Source of the DNA: Gordonia paraffinivorans NBRC 108238
Lineage (GTDB): Bacteria; Actinomycetota; Actinomycetes; Mycobacteriales; Mycobacteriaceae
Length of the DNA: 58,587 nt
Direction of reading: 5' to 3'
NCBI RefSeq assembly: GCF_000344155.1
Contig: NZ_BAOQ01000038.1
Span: 1 to 58,587 of the forward strand
In this document: positions 32,640 through 47,483 of the stretch, one piece after another
How positions within the stretch are numbered: the stretch's first letter is position 1
How the letters are laid out: each line of letters starts with the position of its first letter
The notes under the pieces: generated by a model
The model's input: the letters and a program-made list of their open reading frames with translations, nothing else
Databases searched by the model: none
Told to the model about the DNA's origin: nothing
Translations under genes and position numbers: made by a program

Positions 32640-32850
32640 CTCTCCGCCTTCCGACGACAGTGTGTTGGACGAGATTCGTTGCGCTGCACAGCCTCCACAG
32701 CATCGCACACCCGAAGTGTGGTGTACATCACGCTTACTCCGGCTAACCAATCCCGCTCTGCGCACCCAGCCTCCCGGTGGCGGACATCTCCCGGCCTCCG
32801 TATCGCCGGCGCGATGGGTACGTGACCGCCGCGCAGAACCGCCCCAGTGC

Positions 32851-33735
32851 TCACCGGACGTCGTCGATGATCTCCGCGACCTCGTCGGGCCGCTCGGAGA
32901 CCAGGAAGTGCTTCGCCCTGGGCAGCACCGTGATCCGGTCGGCGCCGAGAACATCGGCGTAGCGCTGCTGCTTCCACTCCCAGAACAGCCGCCAGCCGGG
33001 CAGCGTCGACGACGCGACCACGACGGTGACCGGCACGCGCGGCATCGGATTGCTGCGTCGCAACTGCCGCAGGGTCTTGTTCATCGCCCCGAAGGCGGCA
33101 TTCTCCACCAGCATCGCCAGCAGGAACTCAGGCTGACCGAACAGCCGTGCGCCCCAATGCCGTTGACTCTCCCCGCGACCCTCCGGGGGCGCGGGCACGA
33201 CCCGCGTCCACACGCCCAGGCTCGGCCACCGGCGAAGCCCCACGCGGCTCGTCACCGCCCGGGCGGTCCCCACCAGCCGGTGCGCGTTGCCGACCCGGAA
33301 CGACAGCGGCACCAGCCGCCACGGGACCAGCACGTAGGAGCCGTCGAGCACCACCACCCCCGCGGTCCGCTCGGGATGGCGGCGCGCGAACGCCTCCACA
33401 TACAGCGAGGCCAGCGAATGACCGACCACCACAACGGGTTCGGTCACCCCGCGCGCGTCGAGGACCTCGACCATCCGGTCCACCTCGCCGAGCAGCGTCG
33501 GGAGGTGTTGCCGCCCGACCGGGCTCGACAGCCCGTACCCGGGCCGGTCGTAGCGGATCACGCGCCACGACGAGACCAGCCGGGAGACCAGCGGGTCGAG
33601 GTCGAACCAGTTGCTGCCCAGCGCCGCCATCAGCAGCAGCGGCGGGCCCGCCCCCTCGTCGAGGACGTGCAGCCGGTGGTCGCCCACGGTGACGAACTCA
33701 CCGGGGGCGTCCTCCGTGTGCGGAATCGGGGTCAC
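32851..33735 (-). CDS. Alpha/beta hydrolase (294 aa)
   Basis: Hydrolase fold with the strand and turn LLLMAALGSNWFDLDPLV, RYDRPGYGLS, the nucleophile elbow VVGHSLASLYVEA with a Ser, and a C-terminal His in RAKHFLVSERP. The elbow has Ala-Ser after GHSL instead of the common Gly-Gly. A lid region of about 90 residues (VPWRLVPLSFRVGNAH onward) separates the two halves. Substrate unknown. No signal peptide. It lies 19 bases downstream of lysX on the same strand, so may be co-transcribed with it. Confidence 0.8.
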   Translation of the reverse strand: MTPIPHTEDAPGEFVTVGDHRLHVLDEGAGPPLLLMAALGSNWFDLDPLVSRLVSSWRVIRYDRPGYGLSSPVGRQHLPTLLGEVDRMVEVLDARGVTEPVVVVGHSLASLYVEAFARRHPERTAGVVVLDGSYVLVPWRLVPLSFRVGNAHRLVGTARAVTSRVGLRRWPSLGVWTRVVPAPPEGRGESQRHWGARLFGQPEFLLAMLVENAAFGAMNKTLRQLRRSNPMPRVPVTVVVASSTLPGWRLFWEWKQQRYADVLGADRITVLPRAKHFLVSERPDEVAEIIDDVR

Positions 33736-33754
33736 CCGGCCAGTGTGCCCGAGG

Positions 33755-36700
33755 TCAGGCGTCCTGCGGCTTGGCCAGCGGGAACGCCAGGGATTCGCGG
33801 ATCGACTGGCCGGTGATCAGCATGACCACGCGGTCGACGCCGACACCGAGACCGCCGGTCGGCGGCATGGCGTACTCGAGGGCCTGCAGGAAGTCCTCGT
33901 CGAGCTCCATCGCCTCCGGGTCGCCGTCCGCGGCCAGGATCGACTGCTCGGTGAGGCGCTTGCGCTGCTCCACCGGGTCGGTCAGCTCCGTGTACGCGGT
34001 GCCGAGCTCGACGCCCCACGCGACGAGGTCCCAACGCTCGGCGACACCCGGCTTGGACCGGTGCGCACGCGTGAGCGGCGACACCGACGTCGGGAAGTCG
34101 GTGTAGAACGTCGGGAACGTCGTCCGGTCCTCGCCGAGGTGCTCGTACAGTTCGAGCACGATCTGGCCGGCGTCCCAGTCGGGGCGGTAGTTGATGTCGA
34201 GGCGGTCGCACACCACGCGCAGTTGCTCGACCGGGGTGTCCGGGGTGATCTCCTCCCCCGCCCCCTCCGACACGACCTCGTGCACGGTCTTCACCGGCCA
34301 CTCGCCGGAGATGTCGATGCGTTCCTCGTTGCCGTCGGCGTCGGTCCTCACGATGACCGGCTCGCCGTGGGCCGCGGTCGCCGCGTGCTGGATCATCTCG
34401 CGGGTGAGATCGAGCATCTTCAGGTAATCGCTGTGCGCCTCATAGGCTTCCAGGCTCGTGAACTCCGGGTTGTGGCTGAAGTCCACGCCCTCGTTGCGGA
34501 AGTTGCGGCCGATCTCGAACACCTTCTCCACGCCGCCGACGCACAGCCGCTTCAGGTACAGCTCGGGGGCGATGCGCAGGTACAGGTCGAGGTTGTAGGC
34601 GTTGATGTGCGTCTGGAACGGGGTGGCGTTCGCGCCGCCGTGGATCTGCTGCAGGATCGGCGTCTCCACCTCGAGGAAGCCGCGGGCGGACAGGAAGTCC
34701 CGCAGCGACTTCACCACGATGCTGCGCGTGGCGAGCAGTTGGCGGCTGCGCTCGTTGATCGCGAGGTCGACGTAGCGCTGGCGGACGCGCGCCTCCGGGT
34801 CGGTCAGGCCCGCCCACTTGTCGGGCAGCGGCCGCAGGCACTTGCCGTTGAACCGCCACGCGTCGATGAGGATCGACAACTCGCCGGACCGGCTCGTGCC
34901 GACCACGCCGCGGGCCTGGATCAGGTCGCCGAGATCGACGTCGCCGCCGAAATCGGGGGTGCCCGGGATCAGGCGGGACTCCTCGACGAGCACCTGCACC
35001 TCGCCCGACCAGTCGTGGACGTCGGCGAAGACGACCTTGCCGAAGTCGCGCAGGCGTGTGACGCGGCCGGCGATGGTGACCACCGTGCCCTCCGGTTCGG
35101 AGCGGGCCTGCGCGATCGTGTGCGTCGGGGCGTCGGCCGGCGGGTACGGATCGAACCCCTGCTCGACGAGCCGGTCCATCTTCTCCAGGCGGACCCGCAC
35201 CTGCTCGGGCCGGTGGACGACGGCGACGTCGCGGGTCTCGGCCTCCTCCTCGAGCCGGGCGATGAGCGCCGGCGCGTCGACACCCGGCGGGATCGACGAG
35301 CGCCCGCCCTCGTAGTGCTTGTCGCGGCCGAACTTCGGGAGGGTGACGAGACCTTCGGTGACGATCGCGGCCAGGCCCACCCGCGGCAGGATGCGGCTGT
35401 CCTCGAAGCACAGGTAGCGCGGCTGCCAGTCCGGCAGGTACTTGGCGTTGGACTTGTACAGCGACTCCATCTGGAAGAACTTCGAGCCGAACATCAGCAC
35501 CGAGTACCCGAAGCGCATGATCGGGCCCGCGCCGATCTGCGGTCCCTGCTCGAAGAACGCGCGGAACGCCGCGAAGTTGAGGGAGACCTCGGTGATGCCG
35601 AACTGCTCGGAGTTGCGGCACAGCTCGGAGACCATCGTCTCGACGACGCCGTTGGGGCCCGAACGGTCGCGGCGCATCAGGTCCAGCGACGCGCCCCGCC
35701 GGCCCCACGGCACGAAGGACAGCATGCCGACGACCCGCTCGCTCGGCGTGCCCTCGTCGATGACGGCCTCGACGAGCAGGCACTCGTCGTCGGCACGGTC
35801 GCCGAGCCGCGACAGCGCCATCGCGAAACCGCGCTCCTCGTCGGTGTCGCGCCACTCGTCGGCGCGGGCGATGACCTTCTGCATCTCGGCGTCGTCGATG
35901 TCGGCGTGCCGGCGGATGCGGACCGTGACCCCGGCCCGCCGGGTGCGCGTCACGGCCTGCCGGACCGCCTTCATCGCCGGACCGCTGAGGCTGTACTCGC
36001 GGGTGTGGATGATCGCCTCGTCGCCGATGCTCAGGGTGACGAAACCGGCTGCGTGGTAGGCCTCCGCGCCGTGCGCGCTCGCGCCGATGGCCGCCGGGTG
36101 CCAGCCGTACTTCTCGCAGAGGGCGACGAATTCGGCGATGGCGTCGGGCCACGACTCCGGATCGCCGATCGGGTCGCCGCCGGCCATGCCGACGCCGACC
36201 TCCACGCGGTAGGTGATCGCGGCGCGGCCGTCCGGGGAGAACACGACCGCCTTGTCGCGACGGGTGGAGAAGTAGGCCAGCGAGTCGTCGTCGTTGAACC
36301 GCTTGATGAGGGCGCGGATGAGCGACTCGTCCTCGGCGGTGATGAGCCAGCGCAGGCGCTGCGACCGGAAGAGGACCGCGGCCGCCGCGATGAGGGCCAG
36401 GGCGCCGAACAGGCCGAGCAGGCCGTTGACGAAGACCGGCGCGTGCCGGCCGTCGAAGGAGGCGTCGGCGTCGATGGCGCCGAAGGCGACGACCCGGTTG
36501 AAGGCGTAGGCGAGCCGCTCGCCGTGGGTCAGGTTGTGGGGGAAGGCCCAGACGAGCGCCCAGCCGAGCAGCGTCGCGATGCCGAGGCCGACGATCAGGG
36601 TGGCGATCGCGGCGGGCACCGCCCCGCGGCGAACCCGGGTGTAGAACTGCTTGTACGTCGCGATCAGGAAGATCAGCGCCGCGAGGTCGATCACCACGCC

Positions 36701-37177
36701 GATCCACAGGTTGGTGCGGTCCCAGGACGTGACCTCGAGATCGTCCTCGAGCGCCGGTATCAGGAAGACGAGGTTGCCGGCGATGAACAGCACGAGGTAG
36801 ATGACGCTGATCCACCAGGCGATGCGCTTGCGCGCCGACAGCGCGATGGCGATGAGGGCCAGGACGAACGCCCACGCGAAGCTCGTGTCCGGCAGGGTGA
36901 TGATGTAGTCGTCGACGTACCGGCGGGGGTCGTGGATCAGCCGCCGGAAGGCCGGGATGAGGCTCGACAGCAACGAGATCGCGGCCAGGACGCCGACGAC
37001 CGTGCCCGCCACCTTGGGGGCGTTGCGGCCGAATCCGGCGGGTCGCCTGATCTGGTTCAGCAGTGCGAGGGATCGCCGGTCGGCGGCGGTGGGTTCTCGC
37101 CGCGCCGGGGCGTTCCCGGGAACGGCGGCATCGGGATTCGCGGGGTCGACCGGCGCGAGTGGGGAGTCGGTGGCCAT
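33755..37177 (-). CDS. lysX: Bifunctional lysylphosphatidylglycerol synthetase / lysyl-tRNA synthetase LysX (1140 aa)
   Basis: Charges tRNA with lysine and transfers it to phosphatidylglycerol, giving positively charged lipid and resistance to cationic peptides. Residues about 60-270 contain seven or so membrane helices. Residues 280-600 form the DUF2156 MprF-like transferase with motifs FSTRRDKAV and [20 protein letters not shown]. Residues 650-1140 are a class II LysRS with an OB domain, [32 protein letters not shown] and [11 protein letters not shown]. The order equals Rv1640c. ATG at 37177. The dedicated housekeeping LysS is not in this window. The adjacent S4 gene is divergent. Confidence 0.96.
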   Translation of the reverse strand: MATDSPLAPVDPANPDAAVPGNAPARREPTAADRRSLALLNQIRRPAGFGRNAPKVAGTVVGVLAAISLLSSLIPAFRRLIHDPRRYVDDYIITLPDTSFAWAFVLALIAIALSARKRIAWWISVIYLVLFIAGNLVFLIPALEDDLEVTSWDRTNLWIGVVIDLAALIFLIATYKQFYTRVRRGAVPAAIATLIVGLGIATLLGWALVWAFPHNLTHGERLAYAFNRVVAFGAIDADASFDGRHAPVFVNGLLGLFGALALIAAAAVLFRSQRLRWLITAEDESLIRALIKRFNDDDSLAYFSTRRDKAVVFSPDGRAAITYRVEVGVGMAGGDPIGDPESWPDAIAEFVALCEKYGWHPAAIGASAHGAEAYHAAGFVTLSIGDEAIIHTREYSLSGPAMKAVRQAVTRTRRAGVTVRIRRHADIDDAEMQKVIARADEWRDTDEERGFAMALSRLGDRADDECLLVEAVIDEGTPSERVVGMLSFVPWGRRGASLDLMRRDRSGPNGVVETMVSELCRNSEQFGITEVSLNFAAFRAFFEQGPQIGAGPIMRFGYSVLMFGSKFFQMESLYKSNAKYLPDWQPRYLCFEDSRILPRVGLAAIVTEGLVTLPKFGRDKHYEGGRSSIPPGVDAPALIARLEEEAETRDVAVVHRPEQVRVRLEKMDRLVEQGFDPYPPADAPTHTIAQARSEPEGTVVTIAGRVTRLRDFGKVVFADVHDWSGEVQVLVEESRLIPGTPDFGGDVDLGDLIQARGVVGTSRSGELSILIDAWRFNGKCLRPLPDKWAGLTDPEARVRQRYVDLAINERSRQLLATRSIVVKSLRDFLSARGFLEVETPILQQIHGGANATPFQTHINAYNLDLYLRIAPELYLKRLCVGGVEKVFEIGRNFRNEGVDFSHNPEFTSLEAYEAHSDYLKMLDLTREMIQHAATAAHGEPVIVRTDADGNEERIDISGEWPVKTVHEVVSEGAGEEITPDTPVEQLRVVCDRLDINYRPDWDAGQIVLELYEHLGEDRTTFPTFYTDFPTSVSPLTRAHRSKPGVAERWDLVAWGVELGTAYTELTDPVEQRKRLTEQSILAADGDPEAMELDEDFLQALEYAMPPTGGLGVGVDRVVMLITGQSIRESLAFPLAKPQDA

Positions 37178-37294
37178 GCGTCGAAGGTAGTCGCAGAACA
37201 GTCCGCACTCTCGCAGTCCACGCTGATCCGGCTGTGCAGCGGCACAGAATCTCTTCTGGCCGCACCGATGTGGCCCTCTCCGCCCTCACGGGGC

Positions 37295-37519
37295 ATGATC
37301 GGCACCGTGTACGACGTGACGATCCGCGACGAGTCCATCCGCCTCGGTCAGTTCCTGAAGCTGGCCAATCTCATCGAGTCGGGCGCCGAGGCCAAGGAGG
37401 TCATCGCCGATGGCCTGGTGACGGTCAACGGCGAGGTCGAGACCCGACGGGGCCGGCAACTGGCAATCGGCGACGTGGTCGAGATCGGCGGGATGAGCGC
37501 CCGGGTCGCAGCGGAATGA
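37295..37519 (+). CDS. S4-domain RNA-binding protein (74 aa)
   Basis: A single S4 domain, as in YaaA/RlbA/Hsp15-type proteins: IRLGQFLKLANLIESGAEAKEVIADGLVTVNGEVETRRG, with the RRG and GDVVEIGG segments that bind structured RNA. Likely a ribosome- or tRNA-associated factor. The start is ATG 37295 or GTG 37307 (VYDVTIRD); the latter would fit a leaderless start, with CATGAT seven bases before it. It is divergent from lysX and ends at a hairpin shared with the small gene on the other strand. Confidence 0.85.
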   Translation: MIGTVYDVTIRDESIRLGQFLKLANLIESGAEAKEVIADGLVTVNGEVETRRGRQLAIGDVVEIGGMSARVAAE

Positions 37520-37550
37520 GATCCTCCTCGCGACGGTGATCGAAAGCAGA

Positions 37551-37585
37551 GAGGGCGGCGACCCGTCGTGCGGGTCACCGCCCTC
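37551..37585. terminator. Hairpin between convergent S4 gene and small gene
   Basis: A 15-bp stem with one mismatch (37551-37565 with 37571-37585) and a TCGTG loop lies between two converging genes. Its presence supports the reality of the small gene ending at 37604. Confidence 0.75.
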
Positions 37586-37603
37586 GTCGGCGTCTCGGAT
37601 TGA

Positions 37604-37768
37604 TCAGGAGCGGACGCCGTAGCGTCTCAGTTCCGCCGGGGTGATCAGGCGCTCGGCCTCCGCGGGGAAGTTGGGTGCGTGTGTGCGGCGTCCGCCGAGT
37701 CGCCCCCCGATGAGCGAATTCAGCAGCGATCCCCTGCGGGATGTGTGAAGGGTGTCAGCCAACTTCAT
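37604..37768 (-). CDS. Small basic protein (54 aa), unrecognised
   Basis: An ATG at 37768 with AGGAAG nine bases upstream opens 54 codons to TGA at 37604. The protein starts MKLADTLHTSRRGSLLNSLI, has a Gly/Arg-rich middle (GGRLGGRRTH) and ends LITPAELRRYGVRS; there is no membrane helix. The net charge is clearly basic. A convergent terminator lies directly after it and a stretch of about 400 non-coding bases before it. No family is recognised. Confidence 0.55.
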   Translation of the reverse strand: MKLADTLHTSRRGSLLNSLIGGRLGGRRTHAPNFPAEAERLITPAELRRYGVRS

Positions 37769-38174
37769 GACCAATCACTTCCTGGTGCGATCCACATTCA
37801 GTTCAACGGACTCTGACTTTGCTCTACTGTAGCGGCATTTCTCGGCGGCCGGCCCCGGAGATGACGTGGTCTCGGCCACGATCATCCGAAGCCCGCGCCG
37901 ACATGTGAGTTCACGCCCGCGGCTGGTTCGGGCTGTGATCGCCGTTACGCACCGGCTAGATCGATCATGGCACGCGAGGCGTTACATTCCCGGTAGCGAC
38001 GCGTTCTCTACCAGGAACTATGGTATTCCGCCGGCGGTCGGTCGGATGCCATCCGGTCGGACCACATCCGGCCCGATCCCGGTTCACACGGTCGCGGCGC
38101 GGGGTCTGGTGGGTGACCGCCCGATCCAGTAGGTTCACGTGGACCTTCACTGTTCTTGACCGAAAGGCAGCGCC
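37769..38174. other. Non-coding region upstream of the DUF937 gene
   Basis: About 400 bases between the small minus-strand gene and the DUF937 gene. It must hold both promoters. I see a TACCA/TGGTA dyad at 38009-38025 and GGTTCAC repeated at about 38091 and 38132, but no gene, RNA or strong structure. Confidence 0.5.
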
Positions 38175-38795
38175 TTGTCCGACATCGACGACCTCTTGTC
38201 GCGCCTCCCCTACGGCTCCCTGGCCACGCAGCTCGGGGTCGACGAGGACTCCGCACGCGCAGCCGCTCGGCAGGCGGTGCCCGCTCTGCTCGCCGGCCTG
38301 CAGACGCAGACCACCGACGAGGAGGCGGCCCAGAAACTCGTCGGCGCCCTCGCCCAGCACGACAACGATCTCGCCACCGGTGAGATCGACGTCGACCAGG
38401 TCGACACGGCCGACGGCTCGAAGATCGTCGCGCACATCTTCGGCGACAAGACCCCGGAGGTCGCGGGCGCCGTCAGCAACCAGGTCCCCGCCGCCGCGGT
38501 CGACCCGGGCGTGGTCCAGAAGCTGCTGCCGATCCTCGCGCCGATCGTGCTGAGCTACCTCACCAAGAAGGTTCTCGGCGGAGCCGGCGGCGGCGCCCCG
38601 ACGCAGGCCGGCAGCGGCGGCCTGGGCGATCTGCTCGGCACCGTGCTCGGCGGCGGCAAGGGCGGCGGTGCCGCCGGCGAGCGCGGCGACCTCCTCGGCG
38701 GGATGCTCGGCGGCGCGGCCGGAAGCGGCGCCAAGCAGGGTGGCGGCGATCTCCTCGGCGGCATCCTCGGATCGATCCTGGGCGGCAAGAAGTAG
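38175..38795 (+). CDS. DUF937 domain protein with Gly-rich C-terminus (206 aa)
   Basis: The N-terminal half matches DUF937 proteins of actinobacteria (start SDIDDLLSRLPYGSLATQLG, then QKLVGALAQHDNDLA and KIVAHIFGDKTPEVAG). After a hydrophobic stretch (LLPILAPIVLSYLTKKVLGG) comes a Gly-rich tail with four LLGG- or LGG-type repeats (GLGDLLGTVLGGGKGG and so on) ending LLGGILGSILGGKK. Function unknown; the tail could be filament- or membrane-associated. The start is TTG with GAAAGG upstream. The gene ends at a perfect 18-bp hairpin. Confidence 0.8.
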   Translation: MSDIDDLLSRLPYGSLATQLGVDEDSARAAARQAVPALLAGLQTQTTDEEAAQKLVGALAQHDNDLATGEIDVDQVDTADGSKIVAHIFGDKTPEVAGAVSNQVPAAAVDPGVVQKLLPILAPIVLSYLTKKVLGGAGGGAPTQAGSGGLGDLLGTVLGGGKGGGAAGERGDLLGGMLGGAAGSGAKQGGGDLLGGILGSILGGKK

Positions 38796-38811
38796 CCCCC
38801 GAGGCCACAGA

Positions 38812-38852
38812 CGACGACTCCCGCACACCCGATCGGTGTGCGGGAGTCGTCG
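38812..38852 (+). terminator. Terminator of the DUF937 gene
   Basis: A perfect 18-bp stem (38812-38829 with 38835-38852), loop CGATC, followed by GTTTCC. Confidence 0.88.
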
Positions 38853-39061
38853 GTTTCCGGGGTCGTTCACCGCAGCGCGGCGAGTTGTGGCGGCGGGTTC
38901 GGGACGTCCCCGGCCGTCGGCTCAGGCCAGGCCGGCGAGATACCGGTTCGCCCACTGGACGGCGGTCACGCCGGGCTTCACCTGGTCTATGGGCGCACCG
39001 GCAGCCGCGTGAGGCGATTGACCCGCCCGCCGATGCACCTCTCGAACCCCGAAAACCACGA

Positions 39062-39095
39062 ACTCCCGCCGACCCTGCACGGGTGCGGCGGGAGT
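39062..39095 (-). terminator. Terminator of the gltBD operon
   Basis: ACTCCCGCC pairs with GGCGGGAGT and the stem continues inward (G-C, then ACCC/GGGT) with one bulged base, 14 bp in all. It lies 22 bases beyond the gltD stop on the minus strand and is followed on that strand by TTCGTGGTTTTC. Confidence 0.75.
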
Positions 39096-39116
39096 CCGCG
39101 ATCTCGATGTGTCAGA

Positions 39117-40566
39117 TCAGCGCTGGGCGACCGTGGTCGGCTCGATGGGCGCCGGCAGGAACGAGGTACCGGTCAGGTACTCGTCGGCCGCCGCGGCCGC
39201 CGAGCGGCCCTCGGCGATCGCCCACACGATCAGCGACTGGCCACGACCGGCGTCGCCGGCGACGAACACACCCGGCAGTCCGACGGCGGCGAAGTTGTCG
39301 TCGCGCTTGACGTTGCCGCGGGCGTCGTAGGCGACGCCGAGCTTGTCGAGCAGGTCCCCGCGCTCCGGGCCGACGAAGCCCATGGCGAGGAGCACCAGGT
39401 CGCACTCGAGCTCGAAGTCGGTGCCCTCGACCTTCTCGAAGCGACCGTCGCGCATGACGACCTCGTGCGCCTTGAGCGCCTTGACCTTGCCGTTCTCGTC
39501 GCCGATGAACTTCTCGGTGTTCACCGAGTAGACGCGCTCGCCGCCCTCCTCGTGGGCCGAGGAGACGCGGAACATCAGCGGGTAGGTCGGCCACGGGGTC
39601 GACTCGGCCCGCTCGATCGGCGGCTTGGGCATGATCTCGAACTGGTGCACGCTCTCCGCGCCCTGGCGCAGCGAGGTGCCCAGGCAGTCGGCGCCTGTGT
39701 CGCCGCCGCCGATGATGACGACCTTCTTGCCCTTGGCCGTGATCTGGTTCTCGACGGTGTCGCCGAGCTGGACCCGGTTGGCCTGGGGCAGGAACTCCAT
39801 CGCCTGGTGGATGCCGTCGAGCTCGCGGCCCGGGATCGGCAGGTCGCGACCGATGGTCGAACCGTTGGCCAGGACGACCGCGTCGAAGTCGGCGCGCAGC
39901 TGCTCGGCGGTGATGTCGACGCCCACGTTGACCCCGGTCTTGAAGACGGTGCCCTCGGCCTCCATCTGCGCCAGACGGCGGTCGATGTGGCGCTTCTCCA
40001 TCTTGAACTCGGGGATGCCGTAGCGCAGCAGGCCGCCGATGCGGTCGGCGCGCTCGAACACGGTCACGTCGTGACCGGCGCGGGTGAGCTGCTGGGCGGC
40101 GGCCAGGCCGGCCGGGCCCGAGCCGACGACCGCGACCTTCTTGCCGGTCTTCTTCGACGGCATGACCGGGGTGACCCAGCCGTTGTCGAAGGCGTTGTCG
40201 ATGAGCTCGACCTCGACCTGCTTGATGGTCACCGCCGGCTGGTTGATGCCGAGCACGCACGACGCCTCACACGGAGCCGGGCACAGGCGACCGGTGAACT
40301 CCGGGAAGTTGTTGGTCGCGTGCAGACGCTCGATGCCGTCGCGCCACCGGTCCTTGTAGACCAGGTCGTTCCACTCGGGGATCAGGTTCCCCAGTGGGCA
40401 GCCGTTGTGGCAGAACGGGATACCGCAGTCCATGCAGCGGCTGGCCTGCGTCTGGAGGTGGGACCGGTCGAAGTCGGTGTAGACCTCTTTCCAGTCCATC
40501 AGGCGCAGGTCCACCGGACGGCGGTCGGGCAGCTCCCGCTCGGTGTGCTTCAGGAATCCTCTGGGG

Positions 40567-40574
<8 letters not shown>
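39117..40574 (-). CDS. gltD: Glutamate synthase small (beta) subunit (485 aa)
   Basis: Supplies electrons from NADPH to the large subunit. The N-terminal ferredoxin-like domain carries two cysteine clusters ([17 protein letters not shown] and CPAPCEASC) for 4Fe-4S centres. FAD and NADPH sites are visible as [12 protein letters not shown] near residue 148 and [14 protein letters not shown] near residue 285, and [11 protein letters not shown] near the end. GTG at 40574, overlapping the gltB stop by eight bases, so the two are translationally coupled. The gene ends at a hairpin. The order gltB-gltD equals Rv3859c-Rv3858c. Confidence 0.96.
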
Positions 40575-45150
<4,576 letters not shown>

Positions 45151-45719
45151 ATTCGCCTCACTTATGCGTGCGGAGGGTGCACGCACTACCCGTCGTAGAT
45201 GTCTGGGGGGCCACTCGGCCGTGCACGTCGCGGACCTCGATGTCCGCTGACGGTCGTCGTCTTCCACCCCCTGAGGGGCTGACCTGGGCGGAACGACCAC
45301 AAAGGCGGTGTCCCCGTCAGCGCCGTTGCTGACAGTCCCTTCGGGCCGCATCGTCGGGGCCCGAACACATGCTCGTCGGCGGCGTGCGCGCAGCGCTGGA
45401 CAGAGCGCCTGCGGGCAACCGCATGAGCATTGTGGGCCATTTTTCCACGTGGGGGGTCCACTCTCGAAATCCGGCTAGCACAATCGCCACGATTCTGCAC
45501 GTCAAGGGCCGATCCGGCGTGTGCGGACGCCCTGCATATGTCCGCGGCAAGGTAGGAGTCCGCGCCCTTCGGCGATCTCCCGCGGCGGCCGCGACCGAAC
45601 CCGCGACCGCGGTGTCGGGGTCGCGAGGGCGAGGTTCTCGGGTACCGGTCCGGTCGCAGTCCGGTGTCGTCCCGGGTGATCAGACACATCGGACATCACC
45701 CGCGGCTACCGTCGGAGTG
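45151..45719. other. Long intergenic region upstream of gltB
   Basis: 569 bases between divergent gltB and the esterase gene. On the gltB side there are hairpins GCGGAC/GTCCGC (45230-45247) and GTCAGC/GCTGAC (45316-45333), and a CCCCTGAGGGG palindrome between them, so the gltB transcript may carry a structured leader. No known riboswitch or small protein is recognised. The reading frame of gltB stays open to 45351 but without visible similarity. Confidence 0.5.
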
Positions 45720-46787
45720 ATGAGCGTCACCTCGATGGCCGGCGGTGCGCCCGCCGGTGTCCCCGACCCGCGATCCGGAGCCGACCTGCCGTTCGGACCG
45801 CTCGGGGTCGACCCGCGCGGTTCCCGCCGATCCCGGGCGGTCAACGCCTACCTCACCCGCGCGACGTGGCCGCTGATGGCCGCGGCGGGCCGCAGCCATC
45901 CACGCATCACCGCGCAGATGATCCAGCGGGCCCGGCCCGGCCTCAACCGGACCATCGAGCGGCTCGGTCCCCCGCCCCGAGAGACGCGCGTGCAGCCCGT
46001 CCGGGAGTCGTTCCGCGGCGGCCAGGTGCGGGGCGAGTGGGTGGTCGGCCGGCGCGCCCCGCAACCCCGACCCGGCGAGCGGATCGTCTACTACCTCCAC
46101 GGCAGCGGATACGTCGTGTGCTCCCCGCGAACACACCGCGGACTCGTCGCGCGGATCGGCAATCTCGCCGAGGTCCCCGCGTTCAGCCTCGATTATCGTC
46201 TCGCGCCGGAGTATCCGTGGCCCTGCGCGGGAAACGACACCATCCGCGGTTACCGCTGGCTGCTCGAACAGGGATATCGCGCCGAGGACATCGTCATCGC
46301 CGGGGACTCCGCGGGCGGGCACCTCGCCCTCGACCTGCTGTACGTCAACCACTGCACGGGCACGCCGCAGCCCGGTTCGATGGTCCTATTCTCCCCGCTG
46401 TACGACCCGACCTTCGAGCTGGCCGTGCAGAACCAGCTCGGCGGGGTGCGCGATCCGATCATCAACGCGGTGTCGGCACGCAAGATCCTGAGCCTCTACA
46501 CCCGCACGGCCGAGGCCGACCACCCGCGCATGCGGGTCCGTCTCCGTCCCGACATGACACTGCCCAAGACGCTCATCCAGTACGGCGCCCTGGAGGTCAT
46601 GGGTGCCGACGCCCGGGCCCTGCACGGCGAGATCACCTCGGCCGGAGGGCTTTCGGTCCTGCAGGCGTGGCCGGACCAGGGGCACGTCTTCCAGCTGATG
46701 CCGCAGTTGTCCTCGGAGGCGCGGCACGCGGTCGAGACCGCGGCCCGCTTCATCACGGTGACGGCGCCGGAGCGTGCCGGCGGCTGA
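45720..46787 (+). CDS. Hormone-sensitive-lipase-family esterase (355 aa)
   Basis: Carboxylesterase of the HSL/LipH type with an alpha/beta hydrolase fold. The oxyanion motif is YYLHGSGYVV (HGSG in place of the usual HGGG). The catalytic Ser is in IAGDSAGGHLALD, with the LAPEYPWPCA block before it, and His in DQGHVFQ near residue 330. An N-terminal region of about 90 residues precedes the core. Substrate unknown, probably acyl esters. ATG at 45720 with CGGAG upstream. The two-component genes follow on the same strand. Confidence 0.87.
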   Translation: MSVTSMAGGAPAGVPDPRSGADLPFGPLGVDPRGSRRSRAVNAYLTRATWPLMAAAGRSHPRITAQMIQRARPGLNRTIERLGPPPRETRVQPVRESFRGGQVRGEWVVGRRAPQPRPGERIVYYLHGSGYVVCSPRTHRGLVARIGNLAEVPAFSLDYRLAPEYPWPCAGNDTIRGYRWLLEQGYRAEDIVIAGDSAGGHLALDLLYVNHCTGTPQPGSMVLFSPLYDPTFELAVQNQLGGVRDPIINAVSARKILSLYTRTAEADHPRMRVRLRPDMTLPKTLIQYGALEVMGADARALHGEITSAGGLSVLQAWPDQGHVFQLMPQLSSEARHAVETAARFITVTAPERAGG

Positions 46788-46843
46788 GGCGTCCGCGCCG
46801 AAAACCCTCTGCCCGGCAACGCGAGCCGCCGTATCCTCAGACG

Positions 46844-47483
46844 ATGGATTTACTGGTGACCGTGGTCGTCGTCGACGACCACCCGTTCTTCCGGGATGGG
46901 GTGTCGCGCGGCTTCACGCAGAGCGGACGCATCCGGGTGGTCGGCGAGGCCTCCGACGGCGCGTCGGGGCTGGAGCTGATCCGCCGGGAGCACCCCGACG
47001 TCGCGGTCGTCGACCATCAGATGCCCGGCATGACCGGCGTCGAACTGGCGCACGCGGTCACCCGTGACGAGTTGCCGACCCGCGTGTTGCTGCTGTCAGC
47101 GATCACCGACGGCCCGATCGTGTTCCGCGCGCTGCAGGAAGGCGCGGCCGGCTACCTGCCGAAGGACTCCGACCGCGACGAGATCGTCGGCGCGGTGACC
47201 CGGGTGGCCAAGGGCGAGACGGTCGTCCCGGCCGCGCTCGCCTCGGCGCTGGCCGGCGAGATCCGCACCCGCACGCAGCCCGACGCCCCCGTCCTGAGCG
47301 AACGCGAGCGGCAGGTGCTGACGGGTTTCGCTCGCGGACGGTCGATCCCGCAGATCGCGGCCGAGCTCTACATCGGCGCGACGACCGTGAAGACCCCACA
47401 CCCAGCGGCTCTACGAGAAGCTCAGCGTCTCCGACCGGGCCGCGGCGGTGGCGGAGGCGATGCGTCGTGGGCTCCTCGAGTGA
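46844..47483 (+). pseudogene. LuxR/NarL-type response regulator with a frameshift in the DNA-binding domain
   Basis: The receiver domain is intact: DDH at residues 11-13, the phospho-acceptor Asp57 in VVDHQMPGM and Lys in YLPKDSD. The LuxR helix-turn-helix starts normally (LSERERQVLTGFARGRS, AAELYIGATTVKT), but a run CCCC at 47394-47397 has one base too many. With three C the protein would continue THTQRLYEKLSVSDRAAAV and end at 47483, directly before the kinase gene. As written the frame continues to 47524 with nonsense, destroying the recognition-helix end. It is either a sequencing indel or a real inactivation. ATG at 46844; GTG at 46856 is possible. Confidence 0.88.

Noticed and set aside
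33611..37519. A 1302-codon open frame on the plus strand opposite lysX, ending in the S4 protein
   Set aside because: Only the last 74 codons are real (S4 domain). The rest mirrors lysX.
38922..39059. A 45-codon minus-strand frame ending VKPGVTAVQWANRYLAGLA
   Set aside because: The ending looks protein-like, but it starts with GTG directly downstream of the gltBD terminator, has no convincing ribosome-binding site and lacks a signal or domain. Kept as a possible remnant only.
45151..45351. Upstream extension of gltB or a riboswitch for glutamine
   Set aside because: The extension has no similarity to GltB N-termini and the ATG at 45150 precedes the propeptide and Cys. The hairpins do not match a riboswitch that I know.
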